Origin: Amaurobius ferox
Taxonomy: Eukaryota; Arthropoda; Arachnida; Araneae; Amaurobiidae
Direction of reading: 5' to 3'
Assembly (NCBI GenBank): GCA_951213105.1
Contig: OX578150.1
Span: forward strand, 19,508,022 to 19,572,021
DNA: 64,000 bases
Part shown: positions 47,553-59,388 of the stretch, in pieces
Layout: each line of letters opens with the position of its first letter
Numbering within the stretch: position 1 is the first letter of the stretch
Made by a program: the position numbers and the translations under genes
The notes under the pieces: generated by a model
What the model saw: the letters and a program-made list of their open reading frames with translations, nothing else
Told to the model about the DNA's origin: nothing
Database searches by the model: none

Positions 47553-50037
47553 GACCCCTTTTGGTCTAAAAAACGCACCAGCGTCTTTTCAGAGATTAAT
47601 GTCTCTTGTACTGGCAGGGTTATCAGGAATATACATAGATGATGTTATCATCTCATCAAAAACTTTTGAAGAACACATGATGAAATTAGAAGAAGTTTTT
47701 ATTAAATTATCTCAACATGGTCTTAAGTTAAAGCCATCAAAATGCTTCTTTTTCAGAAAGACAATAAAGTACTTAGGTTTCAGAGTGTCTGAGGGAAAAG
47801 TTCAGCCAGACCCTCATAACATTGATTTAGTGCAAAAATTTAAAGTACCCACCTGTGTCAAGAATATCAGACAATTTTTGGGTTTGACAGGCTTTTATAG
47901 GAAGTTTGTACCAGACTATGCAAAGATTACTCTTCCACTAACTAATCTTTTAAAATCAAAGCAGAAAAAGTTTGTGTGGAGTCAGGAGGCTCAGGAAGCT
48001 TTTGAAATACTTAAGAACAAGCTTATTCAAGAACCAATTTTAAAATTACCAAATTTTAATTTGCCCTTTACTTTGCATACAGATGCCTCTAATTACGCTT
48101 TGGGATCAGTTCTTTCGCAATTGGATGAAAATGGGTTATCTCACCCAGTTTCCTTTGCTAGTCGAAAATTACAAGGTGCTGAAGTGAATTACAGTGTAGT
48201 CGAGAAAGAAGCTTTGGCTGTGGTTTGGGCTACCCAGCAATTTAAGCACTATCTCCTAGGCAAACATTTCAAAATTTACTGTGATCAAGCATCCTTATCG
48301 TTCATTTTCAAATTAAGAGATCCTACTTCGCGCATAGCTCGCTGGATCGTTTCATTGCAGGCTTTTGATTATGAAATCATTCATAAACCGGGGAAACATA
48401 ATGTTGTAGCGGACTATTTTTCGAGATGTATTGATGAGTCTTCTTCAAAGAAATCTAAAAACACTCAGAAACAAACTGTTCCTAAAAGTATTGTAGAATC
48501 TGTCCCTACGAAAATTTCTGGAAGAGTAGTGGTACAGAATAATGATAGTAGTGAAAACATAAATGCAATCGTTGAAAATTCTCAAGATCAAGTACAGACT
48601 ACTGTGGAAGCTTCTCTGGTAACTAGGATAGCTATTGGTCAATTGAAAGATCCTAGATGTATAAAAATCAAAAATCTTCTGGAAAAAGGTGTAAAACCAT
48701 ACCCACAAAAACTTTCATTTTTCATGAAAAATGATATGTTACATTGCATACACAAAAATCCAAAGCAGAGACAGCAATATAATGAGAGAGTAGTTATTCC
48801 TCAAGACTTAGTCTCAGAAATTCTATGGCTTTGCCATGATTCTCCTGTTGCTGCACATTGTGGTTTTCAAAGAACTCTGGCAAAAATTTCAGTTAACTAT
48901 TATTGGCCAGACATGCATGCTCAGACTGAAAATTATGTGAAGTCGTGCACAACTTGTGTACAAAACAGAGGTTTTCGTAACAACAAGGCTCCAATACAGA
49001 AATTTCCTATTACAACTTATCCTTTTGAACGTGTGGCTATGGATGTAGTCGGCCCACTACCTATCTCGAATTCTGGGATGAAGTACATTCTTGTCATTAC
49101 AGATTACTTCACTAGATGGCCAGAGGCTTATCCACTTGCTACAGTTAAAACGGAGGATATTCTTGCTTGTTTAGAGAGATTTATAAGTATTCATGGAATT
49201 CCTGCTCACTTAATTACGGATCAAGGTAGTAACTTCATTTCTGAAGCTGCCAACAATCTATACAAGAAATTAGGCATAAAAAAACATAATACTTCAGCGT
49301 ACCATCCCCAGTCAGACGGGCTAGTCGAAAGACTGAACGGTACGTTAGTTAGATCCTTAAAGAATCTGGTCTATTCTGATAAGGGCGATTGGGATCGGAT
49401 GATTCAATTTGCTTTAATGGCTCATAGAACGTCAGTCCATGCCTCAACAGGCGAGTCCCCAGCACATCTTGTCTTTGGTCGAGACCCTGTGCTACCTGAT
49501 GCTCTTTTAACAGGTGTAAAATATCCAGTTTACAAATCTACTCATGATTATTCAGATGACTTACAGGTTCGCTTAAAAAAGACCTTTGTAACTGTTAAGA
49601 AAAACCTTGAGGAAGCTCAGGAATCACAACAACTTCAACAACATAAATCTGCTAAAATGCCTAAGATTAAAGTTGGTGATCTGGTCTATCTTTACACACC
49701 TCATATTCGGCCAGGCCAATCAAAAAAACTCAGTTCTTTAAATCATGGTCCTTTTGAAGTTATCAAGCAAACAACTGAAGTTAACTTTGTCATTCAACAC
49801 AAAAACAATCCATGTAATCAGCAATTGGTCCACGTTAATAGATTAACTCCTTTACCTCCTAGACGTAGTGAATTGATTTCTAGCACATATAATGATAACA
49901 TTGATAATTCTTCAACTCAAGAAACAAGACAATTTAAAAGTAGATACTTTCTAAACCATCAAAATAGGGTTAAAACTCAAAATGTTCCTAATTCACACAA
50001 GTATGACTTGCGCCCAAGAGGCCAATTTATTCATTAA
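47509..50037 (+). pseudogene. pol: gypsy RT second half, RNase H and integrase
   Basis: It resumes with TPTGHYEWCRTPFGLKNAP and the catalytic YIDDVIISS (near 47635). RNase H follows: LHTDASNYALGSVL, EKEALAVVWA and YCDQASL. The integrase has a zinc-binding HHCC region (HDSPVAAHCG, CTTCVQNRG), a D,D,E core (MDVVGPLP, LITDQGSNF, LVERLNGTL) and a C-terminal module with GPFEVIKQ. 812 codons from ATG 47599 without stops. Apart from the junction with the preceding part this half looks intact. Confidence 0.9.
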
Positions 50038-51251
50038 AGTTACTTGTCAATTAAGGCAATATGTCAAGAGAGCAATTGGCTCAAAAAAGTAAAGTAAAAT
50101 GTTTAAATTATGAAATTCTCACATTTTCAAAAAAAAGACTGATATTGTTGTGAGATGGACAATTATGTTTCATAATATTATATTTTCAATTGTTTCACAA
50201 AATGTTTTGCAAAACTGTATGCTATGTTAAAATGGATCCAATATTTCTGAACTTCTGTGTAATTTGCTTTATGTGTCAGTCAGCTGAATGTTCTGTACTG
50301 CAAGTTCTGTGCCAGTGCAGCTTTCTGAATGTGAGTGCCATGTTAATCAGGTTGAAGTAGTGTTTTAAAATTCTAAATACTTAAATAATAATTTTTTTTG
50401 CTTTACTTTAATGATAAGCAGTAATGTTTTAAAGTAATTTTAAGATAATTAAGTACTTGATGGATTAGAGTTTTGGTAAGGACTTTTAAGGATAACTGAT
50501 AATTTTTATCTCTGTTTTATTTTATGAATGTGTGAATGATTTTTTTTTAATTTAAAGGTCTAGTAAATTTTAGAAATTTTTTTTTGTCATTTGGTGTTTG
50601 TTGACTTATTGGTTGGGGGTACCGCCACCTCTAGGTTTGCAACTTTCTAATGGACTTGTTTCTTGCCTGGGTGCCTGATCAACATTCTTGGTTTGAAAAT
50701 TTGTCTCATTTTCTAAATTAGTAATTTTTTTAAATGTCCTTTAAAGTAATTTGTTGGCAAGGTTGGATAATAGTTAATAAATTGATTTCTGTGAAAAGTA
50801 AATTTATAGAATTTTAATTGTAAAATTTTTGAAGAAAGAAAACTTTTTATTTAGTTAAACTTTTTGTGAGTTGAGTAAATTAAATTTTCATGTCTCTGTG
50901 GTACTCACCAGAAAATGTATTAGTGTTTAAATTTTAAAAGGGGCAATTTCATCATTTGTGTCTTGTTAATTTGGTGTTGTCTTGTAAAGGTCTATGCTTG
51001 TATTGAGACTTATTTTTTTTTGACTCACGAGTCAAACTTTAGGCCACTCTTGGATTTTGGTTATTATGCTGGTCATGATCTTGTTTGTTTTTGTTTTTTT
51101 TCTTTGGTGTACATGTACATCGCTCAAAATTTACACTAAATTCCTCTCAATGGAACATATGTCATTGGGAACTTAATGCAGGTATTTTCCTAGTATTGTG
51201 TGGAAAAATTCCCCGCTTTGCAGGAAATTTTTCTCCCGGGCCCCGAAGGAG
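50038..51251 (+). other. gypsy 3' noncoding stretch
   Basis: 1.2 kb between pol and the 3' LTR with no ORF longer than about 70 codons. No envelope-like features such as a signal peptide or transmembrane segment were seen, so the element looks env-less. Confidence 0.7.
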
Positions 51252-52423
51252 TGTGATAAGGCTTTCACACCTCTGTGTTAAAATTGTATATTAAAGTATT
51301 GTTTTATTTCTGTGTGATTGAAAGTGTCAATTTCGAAATATAGATGTCTTTTCTACATGTTTTCAATTACATTGACTTTTAAGGGAAGTGAACTCTAAAA
51401 TCGCAAAAGTGTTTATGTTCCAGAAAAATAGTAATAGTTTTGTATTTTCGCTTCTCAGTCGCTAGTTGGGAACTTGCAGGTTTTGCGCACGCGCGCGTTT
51501 GAAAAAGGATTTTGGGAAACAGTGTGGAAGGAGTCGTGGAGAAATGTAGACGTGTGTGTTTGATTCGCGTATGATCGCGAATTTTAAGAAAAGGTGGATT
51601 AATTTTGAAAGTGGAAGGATGTAATTAAAATATGTAACATAGTTCGACAAGTTGTGCGTAGAGTCGTTTGGCTCGGTTCAGAGATGAGTCACTCGTGTTT
51701 TTAAATGAATCAGCCTGGTAGTAATGGAATAATGAGTCTTGTGAAAAGAGAAAATGGTTCTTTCACTGGTCGGCTTGAATCGCTAATAGGGCAAGAGGGA
51801 AAGCTCATTTTACAGCGATTTGTATTTGCCTGACTCCTCCTTGTGTCCTAAGGTACGAATCAACCAATCTCCGTAACCAACCAAGATGTCGAATTCCGCC
51901 AGCATGATGTTGTGTAATCAAGTTTCCCGACCATTATGGATTTTGTTCTGCGCAAGAATCTCGATGAGTTTATGCCGAGAGTCCATCCTGATATCCTTTC
52001 CCATGGTACAGAATTGTAAATGTTATATTTAAAAGAGACGAGGTAAAGTTTTATATATATTTAGTCTTCCACCTAACGAATAGAGTGTTAATTGTCAAAT
52101 CCTCGTGAGTATCAAGTCATTGATGATGTTATATGAAAATGTCGTATATGTTCAAAGTATACAAATGTGATATATAAATGTCAAGTATAATATGAGGAAT
52201 ATTGTGTTTATTTTATGTATCAGAAAATATGTGTATTCTCTTGGTTCCTCTTCCTCCAGGGGTGTTCTTAATGGTCACCCTACCGAGTGTAACTCTGAGT
52301 TATTGCGAGAAATGCTTGTACTCCACTGTTTTCGATCAACTGCCTTGTTATTTCATGTTTAATAAATGTGTTTGATTTCAAAACTTTGTCTTCTCTGTCG
52401 AGTATACCAAAACGTTCGCGACA
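51252..52423 (+). repeat. gypsy 3' LTR
   Basis: Same length as the 5' LTR with one difference noted. The tract just before it is only weakly purine-rich (CCGAAGGAG), so the polypurine tract is not obvious. Confidence 0.95.
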
Positions 52424-52745
52424 ATTCCGTGGATCATGTTTTTTCCGAGAAGTTCCACAATTATTCTTTTCCGGAAAACATCCGAAATAGCACCGTTTTT
52501 CCCAAAAATTTCCTAAGCGGATGCATCCAGCCGTCACCCCCCGATAGTAGCTCTCAGAGGTGATGATCCGGCACGGGCGAGACCGTCACATTGACGGCGA
52601 GACGCGTCATTCCATTCTTCACTAGTTTCGGATAAGTCTCCTGTATTGGAAAAGTCGAATGCAAACATTGCGATTCACGTTTCCCGTGAACGGGCGTTCA
52701 TGCAAATTTCTTATGAACGACTCTTTCCGTTCACCGGCGTGAACC

Positions 52746-55613
52746 CAGTGGCGGGTTTAACGGTAAGCGGACTAAGCGGCCGCATGGGACCCCCGGGATA
52801 CCATAGGGCCCCGAATTTCGCAGCATTCAATTTTTTTACAAAAAATTAAAACAACTTTTTTTTTCACAGGAAAAAATGAAGAAACATCAAAGTGGGGCAG
52901 AAAAGCGAAAAAAAATTAAGAAAAACCTGGAAATTGTTGACAGCCAAAAAAATGCATTGCATAAGTTTTTAAGAGTAAATTCAGAGACAGAGTTGCCATC
53001 AACATCTACTTCAGATAAATTGTCTGCGTTCGAAACTTCTTCTGAACCACACAGGCCTATAAGTGAAGTAGAGAAAAAAGAACAAGTTGAGCATCAAGAG
53101 GTTGAAAATGCTACTGATAAAAGAAAGTGTGAAGGTGCAGAAGATAGAGATAGTCCAGGCAAACTCTTGAATATAGACATCGAAGAAATAAATGATATAG
53201 CTTTATGGCCAACAATTTTTTCAGATGCTATTATTGACCATATTCTTAAACACAAACCAAAAAATATCGGGAATATAGAGAATTTGAAATCAGTGTATAA
53301 AGACAGAGATGAAGTTTATTACAGAGGACTTTCTTATAATCATTTTTACAGAAAGAAATCAAATGGAATTATGGAAAAGAGAACTTGGCTGATATATTTT
53401 CAGAAACAAGCAACAGTGTTTATTGCTACCCTTGCAAGCTCTTTTCAAAATCAAAATCTAAATTAATAACTGGTTTGCAAAATTGGAGATCAATTACTGT
53501 TATTTTATCGGACCACGAAGTTTCAAAAGAGCACATGTCAGCCATGTGTACTTTGTACAAAAGATCAACCAAATTCAATAGAATTGATACTCAACTATTA
53601 CGGGAAAAGGAAAAAGAACAATGTTACTGGAGAGAAGTGTTGAAAATAATTGTGTCAACAATAAAATTATTGAGTTGCTTAGGATTAGGATTTAGAGGTC
53701 ACGATGAGGGCAAAGATTCCAATAGGAAAGGAAATTATTTAACCTGCTTGGAATACCTAAGCGAATACGATGAGTTCTTGAAATTACATCTACAAAAATA
53801 TGCCAACCAAGGACGAGGAAATGTGTGAGCTATTTATCTCACAATATATGTGACGAATTTGTAGGCCTTATTGGCAATCAAGTAAGAGCTGAAATAATTG
53901 AGGAAACCAAATCTGCGACTTATTATAGTATAATTGTTGACTCCACTCCCGTTTTTCTCATGTCGACCAACTTACTTTTGTGATAAGATATGTTTCATCC
54001 TCTGGTAATATAAAGGAAAGATTTGTGGGATTCATTCCTATAGATAAACACAACTCTTCATACTTGGAACAAGAAGTTTTGGAAACTTTAACAAAATTAG
54101 GAGTGGATATTAAAAACTGTCGAGGACAATCTTTTGATAATGCTTCAAATATGTCAGGAAAGTACTCAGGTTTGCAGGCACACATTAAAGAACATAGTCC
54201 AAGTGCGGTTTTTATTCCATGTGCTAACCATTCTTTAAATTTAATTGGAAATTTCGCTGCAGAAAGTTGTAGCTCTGCAGTTCAATATTTTATGTTTGTG
54301 CAGAAGTTATTAACATTTTTCTCTGAATCAACTCATCGCTGGAAAATTTTAACGAGTAAACTAGAAATGTGTAAAGATAAACAATCCGTCTCACTGAAAA
54401 GAGTTTCTGATACAAGATGGTCAGCAAGAGCAGACGCTGTATTAGCTATAAAACTTGGATTCGCCTATATAAAAGAGGCTTTAAATGAAATTTGTAATGC
54501 AAAAGAAGAAAAACAAGTTACGATAGTGGAGGCGACTTCACTTCTGAAGAAAATGGACAAATATGAAACCGCCCTAATGACAGTGATTTGGAATACTATT
54601 TTGCAAAGAATAAATGCTACTAGTAAATCATTGCAATCAGTAGAGTGCGAACTATTCAAAGGATCTATCCTACTGAAGTCATTAGAAAATTTTATCAATA
54701 ATTTCCGAGAAGGAAATGAAAAAGTTGAAAAAGAGGCAACTGATTTATCTGGGCTATCATTTAGTGTGGAAGATGAACAAACTCACAGATGACGAAAGAG
54801 AAACGTGTTTTTTGATGAAAACAAAGAAGTCGGACATGAATTCACAATTAGAGATTTTAAAGTCAATTCATTTTATGTCATATGTGATAACATTGCGGCA
54901 CAACTATCTCAAAGAGCTCAGAAGTATAAAGTTGTTCTAGAGCCTTTTCGTATATTTTTTGATTGGAAATTGTCAACAGAAGAAAGAAAGAAAGCGTTAA
55001 AAATGTTGAAGGATATGTACAAAAATGACATTGATGTTTGTACTTTATAAGATGAATTGGACCATTTCTTAATATTTCTAAAAGAAAACGAGGACAGCAT
55101 AAAAACCACACCAGACAATCCAGACATTTTAGATTTCTTGTGTGATAGTGGTGTCGATAGATATCACATCTATCGAGCCGCCAAAGAAATGTCTTGCACA
55201 TTTCCGAATATTGAAATATTATTGAAGATTTTTCTAACAATTCCCGTATCTAATGCGTACGGAGAAAGATCATTTTCTGTTTTAAAGAGAGTAAAAAATT
55301 ATTTAAGGAATACAATTGGAGAAGAAAGACTAAATAACTTGGCCATTTTGTATATAGAGCAGGAAATTTTAAACCGCATTGACACTGCCAAAATAATTGA
55401 TGATTTTGCAAGAAATAAAGCAAGACGGAAATTCATGGAAAAATATTTTTTAAATAAATTAATTTAATGTGTAACGGTATGAACTTTTTCATTACTTTTC
55501 TTTTTTGTTAATAAGTTTATGAAAGTTTTCTTACAACTTCTATTTCAAACTTGAGTTTGAGGGCTCCAAAATTTTTACAGCTGGGGGCCTCCACTTGACT
55601 TGAGCTGCCACTG
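52746..55613 (+). mobile_element. hAT-C: ZMYM1-like hAT element
   Basis: It begins CAGTGGCGGGTTTAACGG at 52746 and ends GAGCTGCCACTG at 55613; CAGTGGC/GCCACTG termini are inverted. AACC touches both ends (52742-52745, 55614-55617), but an 8-bp hAT TSD is not visible. It contains one transposase gene. The enclosing candidate LTR is split by it. Confidence 0.75.
52876..55467 (+). pseudogene. hAT-C transposase, frameshifted
   Basis: ATG 52876 follows a splice-acceptor-like TTTTCACAG at 52861. The N-terminus is basic (KKHQSGAEKRKKIKKNLE). TTF-type zinc-finger sequence spans 53340-53480, crossing a frame change. GHDEGKDSNRKGNYL is near 53700, then SFDNASNMSGKYSGLQAHIK with FIPCANHSLNLIGNFA at 54130-54250 and VSDTRWSARADAV at 54400. 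The C-terminal hAT dimerisation region is NAYGERSFSVLKRVKNYLRN at 55250. Five frames are needed (breaks near 53460, 53828-53980, 54790, 55050), so it is dead, though much less decayed than hAT-A. Confidence 0.9.
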
Positions 55614-55645
55614 AACCGTGACGTTTTTCCATCATGTGAGGAGTC

Positions 55646-55728
55646 ATGCAAATCGGATTCCCAATGCGTACGCATCTCATTTGCATATCCGGGGGCGTTT
55701 CCGTAACGGCCCAGTATCGGGTATATAA
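55646..55728 (+). promoter_or_regulatory. promoter-like block: inverted octamers and TATA box
   Basis: ATGCAAAT (55646-55653) and ATTTGCAT (55679-55686) are inverted copies of the POU/octamer motif around the palindrome GCGTACGC. TATATAA follows at 55722. The arrangement fits a pol II promoter inside the candidate LTR. Confidence 0.45.
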
Positions 55729-56513
55729 GATGGAACTTTCTTGAAGCATTTAGTTCGGTTCGGTTCAGTTCAGCTCAGCTGATGTTCAGCATTTAGTTTA
55801 AGCTGTTCGCTCATTTAGTTTGCAGTTCAGTTGCGTGGACTGTTACGACGATCTGTTAGGACAATGTTAGCAGGCTATCGCTAACATACTACGACGATAA
55901 GATGAACTTTGTTCTTAGTCGACATGTTTGATATGTTAGCTTAAGTTGGATGTGTTCTTTTATAACACAGACTTGTAAGTTCTGCTCTGTGATGGCATTT
56001 TTGATACATGTAGTTGTTCACGATGTTAATTAACGGTGAATAGTATGAAGTCATAGTGTATCGGTGCATCAAGTAATTGAATCTTTCCTGCCAAGTGTGA
56101 TACCAGCGGTGGTGGCTTCGGAGAAATACGCACGTTATCATGGTAGTATACGTTTTATTATATACTACATTAAATGCTTTAAGGAAGTTCTAGAACCAAC
56201 TCAATCTTTACAAGCTTTTGAGCTTCATGTATATAGTCTTGTTTACGTTTTGGCATGGATTTTTACAAAAGTATTGTAAAATTGCCTAAATATGCTTTAT
56301 TTCACAAATAAAGTGAAATTAATTTCTACTTAACATGTTTCATCTGTCTTCAATTTACAAATGAAAATTTTCATTGGAGGTTTTTATTGCGTGTCTCTGC
56401 TAAACGAGACTCAACTATCTCGTTCGAGTCGAATCTATTTTCCATGCATGCATTGCCGAAATTAAATTTTTATTATTATTATATTCGACAACATCTTGTA
56501 TAGTATATAGGAG

Positions 56514-56579
56514 CCGCGACTTGTCCGTAACTAACTCCTGTATAGTATAATACAGGAGTTAGTTACAGACAAGTCGCGG
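56514..56579. repeat. hairpin in pogo-like copy 2
   Basis: Arms 56514-56543 and 56550-56579 pair at 29 of 30 positions with loop AGTATA. Homologous to the hairpin at 18912-18977. Confidence 0.9.
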
Positions 56580-57986
56580 TAAAATGCTTTTTTAATGGCG
56601 TTTCATTTTTTTCTGGGTGTATAGGGCAGAGCACACTAGGCACAAACGTTTCAATTTTCCCGAATTCGTTACATTTTCTTTTCTGCTCTTTGTTCCGGGA
56701 CTTTGATTTTGGGTAAAAGTATTCCAACTTTTTCGCTAGAAATATCCCGATATCGCTAAAGAAATCCTACGTTCTTCAAACACGATATGCCGTGCAGAAT
56801 TCACACAATTTTGCACAATTTAATAAACATTTATTGGAAAAGATGAAAAAAAAGAGTCATCAGCGCAATTACGAGAGGATAGAAAGTACGTTTAAGTAAG
56901 GAATTCCCGAAATTAATGAGAGTTAACTTTTGCCGAAATGCAGAGAAAAGTATAGCGGCTATAAAATGTCATTCAGGGCCTTCTCATTGATCTCTTTAAA
57001 TACTTAGCCTAAGCAATAAACTTGTCATTTTCTCGGGAAAATCCATTTTTTTTTCATCTCCGAGGAAATATACACATCTTCAATATTTTAAAAAACGTTG
57101 ATGGAATTCCAAGATCAAAATCATTTTCAATTCAATCCTATTATTTGGATGAAAATGGCTATTTTGAACCGAAAATTGACCCTAGCAAAAAATTCTATGT
57201 TACATTTATTAATTAGTAATTTATAGAAGACAGTTTAGCAATATCACGAAATTTTTTTATTTAAACACGATCGCCGGTATATTTCGTTTTATTTTTAAAT
57301 ATTTTCCATTTTTTCAATCTGCTTCCATCCACTAATATTTTTATATTTTTTGTGCTTTTTATGCTGGGATATTATCTTTTAAACATATTGTTGGTGGAAA
57401 TGAGATATATGTTTAGGATAACGAAATTAAAATTTTTTTATTTATTCAGGCATTTAGAATTATAAGGCTTATTAGAATACATTTGAAGAGCATAAAATAG
57501 AATTTGATATATTTGCACATATAGTTGAATATCTCATTTCAGTTAAAAATGAACATCCTTCTCATCTTAATTTTATTAAAAGTACTTTAAAATGTTTTGA
57601 AACATATGAACAAAGGTGCTTCTGCCAAAATATTAGATGAATATGGTGAGGGCACACTTTAGTTGAAATGTTTAAAAAAAAAAAAAAAGACTTCTAATAA
57701 CTACCCTGAATAATCAACTTTTTTCAGACATTTTTTTCTTTCAAAATTTTTCTTAATCACTAAATTTGATACTATAATTACATGTAATTTGCATTTTAGT
57801 TAACCCATATAGATTGTAAAAAAGCTTTTTTTAATACATTTATGTTTTTAAAATGAATTATAATTTTCTGTAATAACATTTGAGACCATTCGTGTAAGTT
57901 TTAGAAAAAGTGTTCTGAATTACGGAAAAGCCCCTTATCCAGAATGCCTGAAGTCCCAAGAATACCGGATAATAGATCCTGTACTG

Positions 57987-58408
57987 TACTAATGTAAAAT
58001 TTATAATCACCAGTAGGGGATAAAAGGGGAACGACATACACCCCAGCAAAGCTTTTAAAGTCATCAAAATTTTCAACTTTATCGGATCGAATACGATTAA
58101 ATAAAGTGGTAATATTAGAAAGAGCGGGTTTGAAACCAAATTCATGGCAGAAATTAATAAAAGGACAGAAAATCCTAGGATGGTAAGGAACACTAGATTT
58201 ATGGACTAAACGATCTTTAATAGCAACAAGTTTAGTATCAACTTGAGTGCATTTAAGACGAACACATGGACGAAGATCCTATGTATAAATTCAAAAGAAT
58301 AAGCAGCCTCATGGCCAAGTTTAAAAATAAAATTAATTTCATCAGTTAAAGTGGGGATAGAAGAGCAAACATTAAATGCACGATTAAAATACGCGTTAAA
58401 AGAAGATT
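57987..58408 (-). pseudogene. PLE left arm: linker and GIY-YIG start
   Basis: Minus-sense copy of the PLE ORF 3' half, matching 58409-58820 on +. It is separated from the rest of its arm (41926-42603) by the pogo-like element. The GIY-YIG coding sequence crosses the insertion site. Several small differences from the plus arm alter the frame. Confidence 0.8.
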
Positions 58409-59073
58409 ATTTAAGAACGTGTATTTTAATCGGCAATTTAATGTTTGCTCTTCTATCCCCGCTTTAACTGATGAAATTAATTTTATTTTTAAACTTGGTC
58501 ATGAGGCTGCTTATTCTTTTGAAGTTATTCATAAGTTCTTCGCCCACGCGCGTTCGTCTTAAATTCACTCAAGTTGATACTAAACTTGTTGCTATTAAAG
58601 ATCGTTTAGTCCATAAATCTAGTGTTCCTTACCATCCTAGGATTTTCCGTCCTTTTATTAATTTCTGCCATGAATTTGGTTTCAAACCCGCTCACTCTAA
58701 TATTACCACTTTATTTAATCATATTCAATCCGATAAACTTGGAAATTTTGATGACTTTAAAAGCTTTGCTGGGGTGTATGCCGTTCCCCTGCTATCCCCT
58801 GCTGGTGACTATAAATTTTACATTGGTAGTACAAAACGTACTGTTGACATCCGTTTAGCAGAACATGCTCGCGATGTCAAATCTGGTAAACTTTCTACGG
58901 CTCTTGCTCAATATGTGGCTAATGATAAATTTCTTCCCGTTTTTGAAAAAACTTTCCTTTTCGTTCGTTGTAACAATCTATGTAGTATTCTTCTTTATGA
59001 ATCCCTGTTTATTTATATTTACCGTGAATCAAATTGTAATTTTGATCCTGTTCGAATTTTAAGTTATGCTTAG
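58409..59073 (+). pseudogene. PLE right arm: GIY-YIG endonuclease end
   Basis: The frame 58471-59073 gives the linker (HKSSVPYHPRIFRPFINFCH) and a GIY-YIG nuclease: GVYAVPL, then YKFYIGSTKRTVDIRLAEHA with the catalytic Arg, ending SNCNFDPVRILSYA, the usual PLE C-terminus. The RT domain is absent because this copy is 5'-truncated at about 58409. A possible disabling change lies near 58530, where the frame differs from the homologue. Confidence 0.85.
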
Positions 59074-59344
59074 CGACTCATTCTTGACTCTATGCAATTC
59101 AAATCTCTTAAAAGTTTTTTGTGACGTCATTCTCAGGAATATCATGCTTGATGTTTTTCTAAAATTTGTATTAGTTTTTTTCTTGTAATAGTTAAAATTC
59201 GTAAGCGTTAAAACTTATTGTGTAATTTCAGTGTATATTTCTTGTATTATTTTAGTAAGTTCATTTACCATTTTATATTTTATGCAAATTTGTTTTAAAA
59301 TGGTCTCTATATATATAAACATTCCATGCTTTTACTACTCATGT

Positions 59345-59388
59345 AGCCACTGATGAAGGGCATATATACGTCCAAAAGTGCTCTGGCT
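59345..59388 (+). ncRNA. hammerhead ribozyme with mutated core (PLE right arm)
   Basis: Same architecture on the + strand with AGCCA/UGGCU stem I and CUGAUGA at 59350-59356. However the GAAA box reads AAAA (59374), replacing G12, the general base of the hammerhead. Stem II also has an A-C mismatch and stem III a G-U pair. Expected to be inactive or very slow. Confidence 0.8.

Larger units (their letters stand above)
42963..52423 (+). mobile_element. Ty3/gypsy LTR retrotransposon, 9461 bp, young but defective
   Basis: LTRs 42963-44134 and 51252-52423 are each 1172 bp, begin TGTGATAAGG, end CGCGACA and differ at one site that I could find (43054 A versus 51343 G). A 4-bp TSD ATTC is present at 42959-42962 and 52424-52427. 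A primer-binding-site-like TGGTGCCGTTAC starts 4 bases after the left LTR. Domain order is gag, CCHC, protease, RT, RNase H, integrase: the Ty3/gypsy order. No env was recognised in 50038-51251. Confidence 0.95.
52647..56496 (+). mobile_element. candidate solo LTR (982 bp net) with TGTAT TSD, split by hAT-C
   Basis: TGTAT at 52642-52646 repeats at 56497-56501, and copy 1 of the pogo-like element has only one TGTAT here. The inserted DNA minus hAT-C (52647-52745 plus 55614-56496) is 982 bp. It contains a TATA box TATATAA at 55722-55728, a pair of inverted octamers upstream and AATAAA at 56307-56312. A TATA followed by a poly(A) signal and a 5-bp TSD suggests an LTR, but the ends are TG...CT, and GTCGAAT near each end is inverted. 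Class uncertain. Confidence 0.55.
42604..57986 (+). mobile_element. pogo-like non-autonomous element, copy 2, hosting gypsy and LTR-like insertions
   Basis: Starts CAGTACGCGACCTCCTATCC at 42604 and ends AGATCCTGTACTG at 57986, with TA on both sides (42602-42603, 57987-57988). Its own sequence (42604-42962, 52428-52646, 56502-57986) aligns with copy 1 at 18379-20175. Compared with copy 1 it has a 45-bp insertion at 52538-52582 between CCGTCAC repeats and an extra 231 bp at 57047-57277. Removing it restores the PLE sequence across the TA. Confidence 0.85.

Noticed and set aside
46195..47578. Minus-strand ORFs within gypsy pol
   Set aside because: Antisense shadows of a long domain-bearing ORF.
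56064..56279. 71-residue ORF in the candidate LTR
   Set aside because: No domain; low-complexity hydrophobic sequence typical of chance ORFs.
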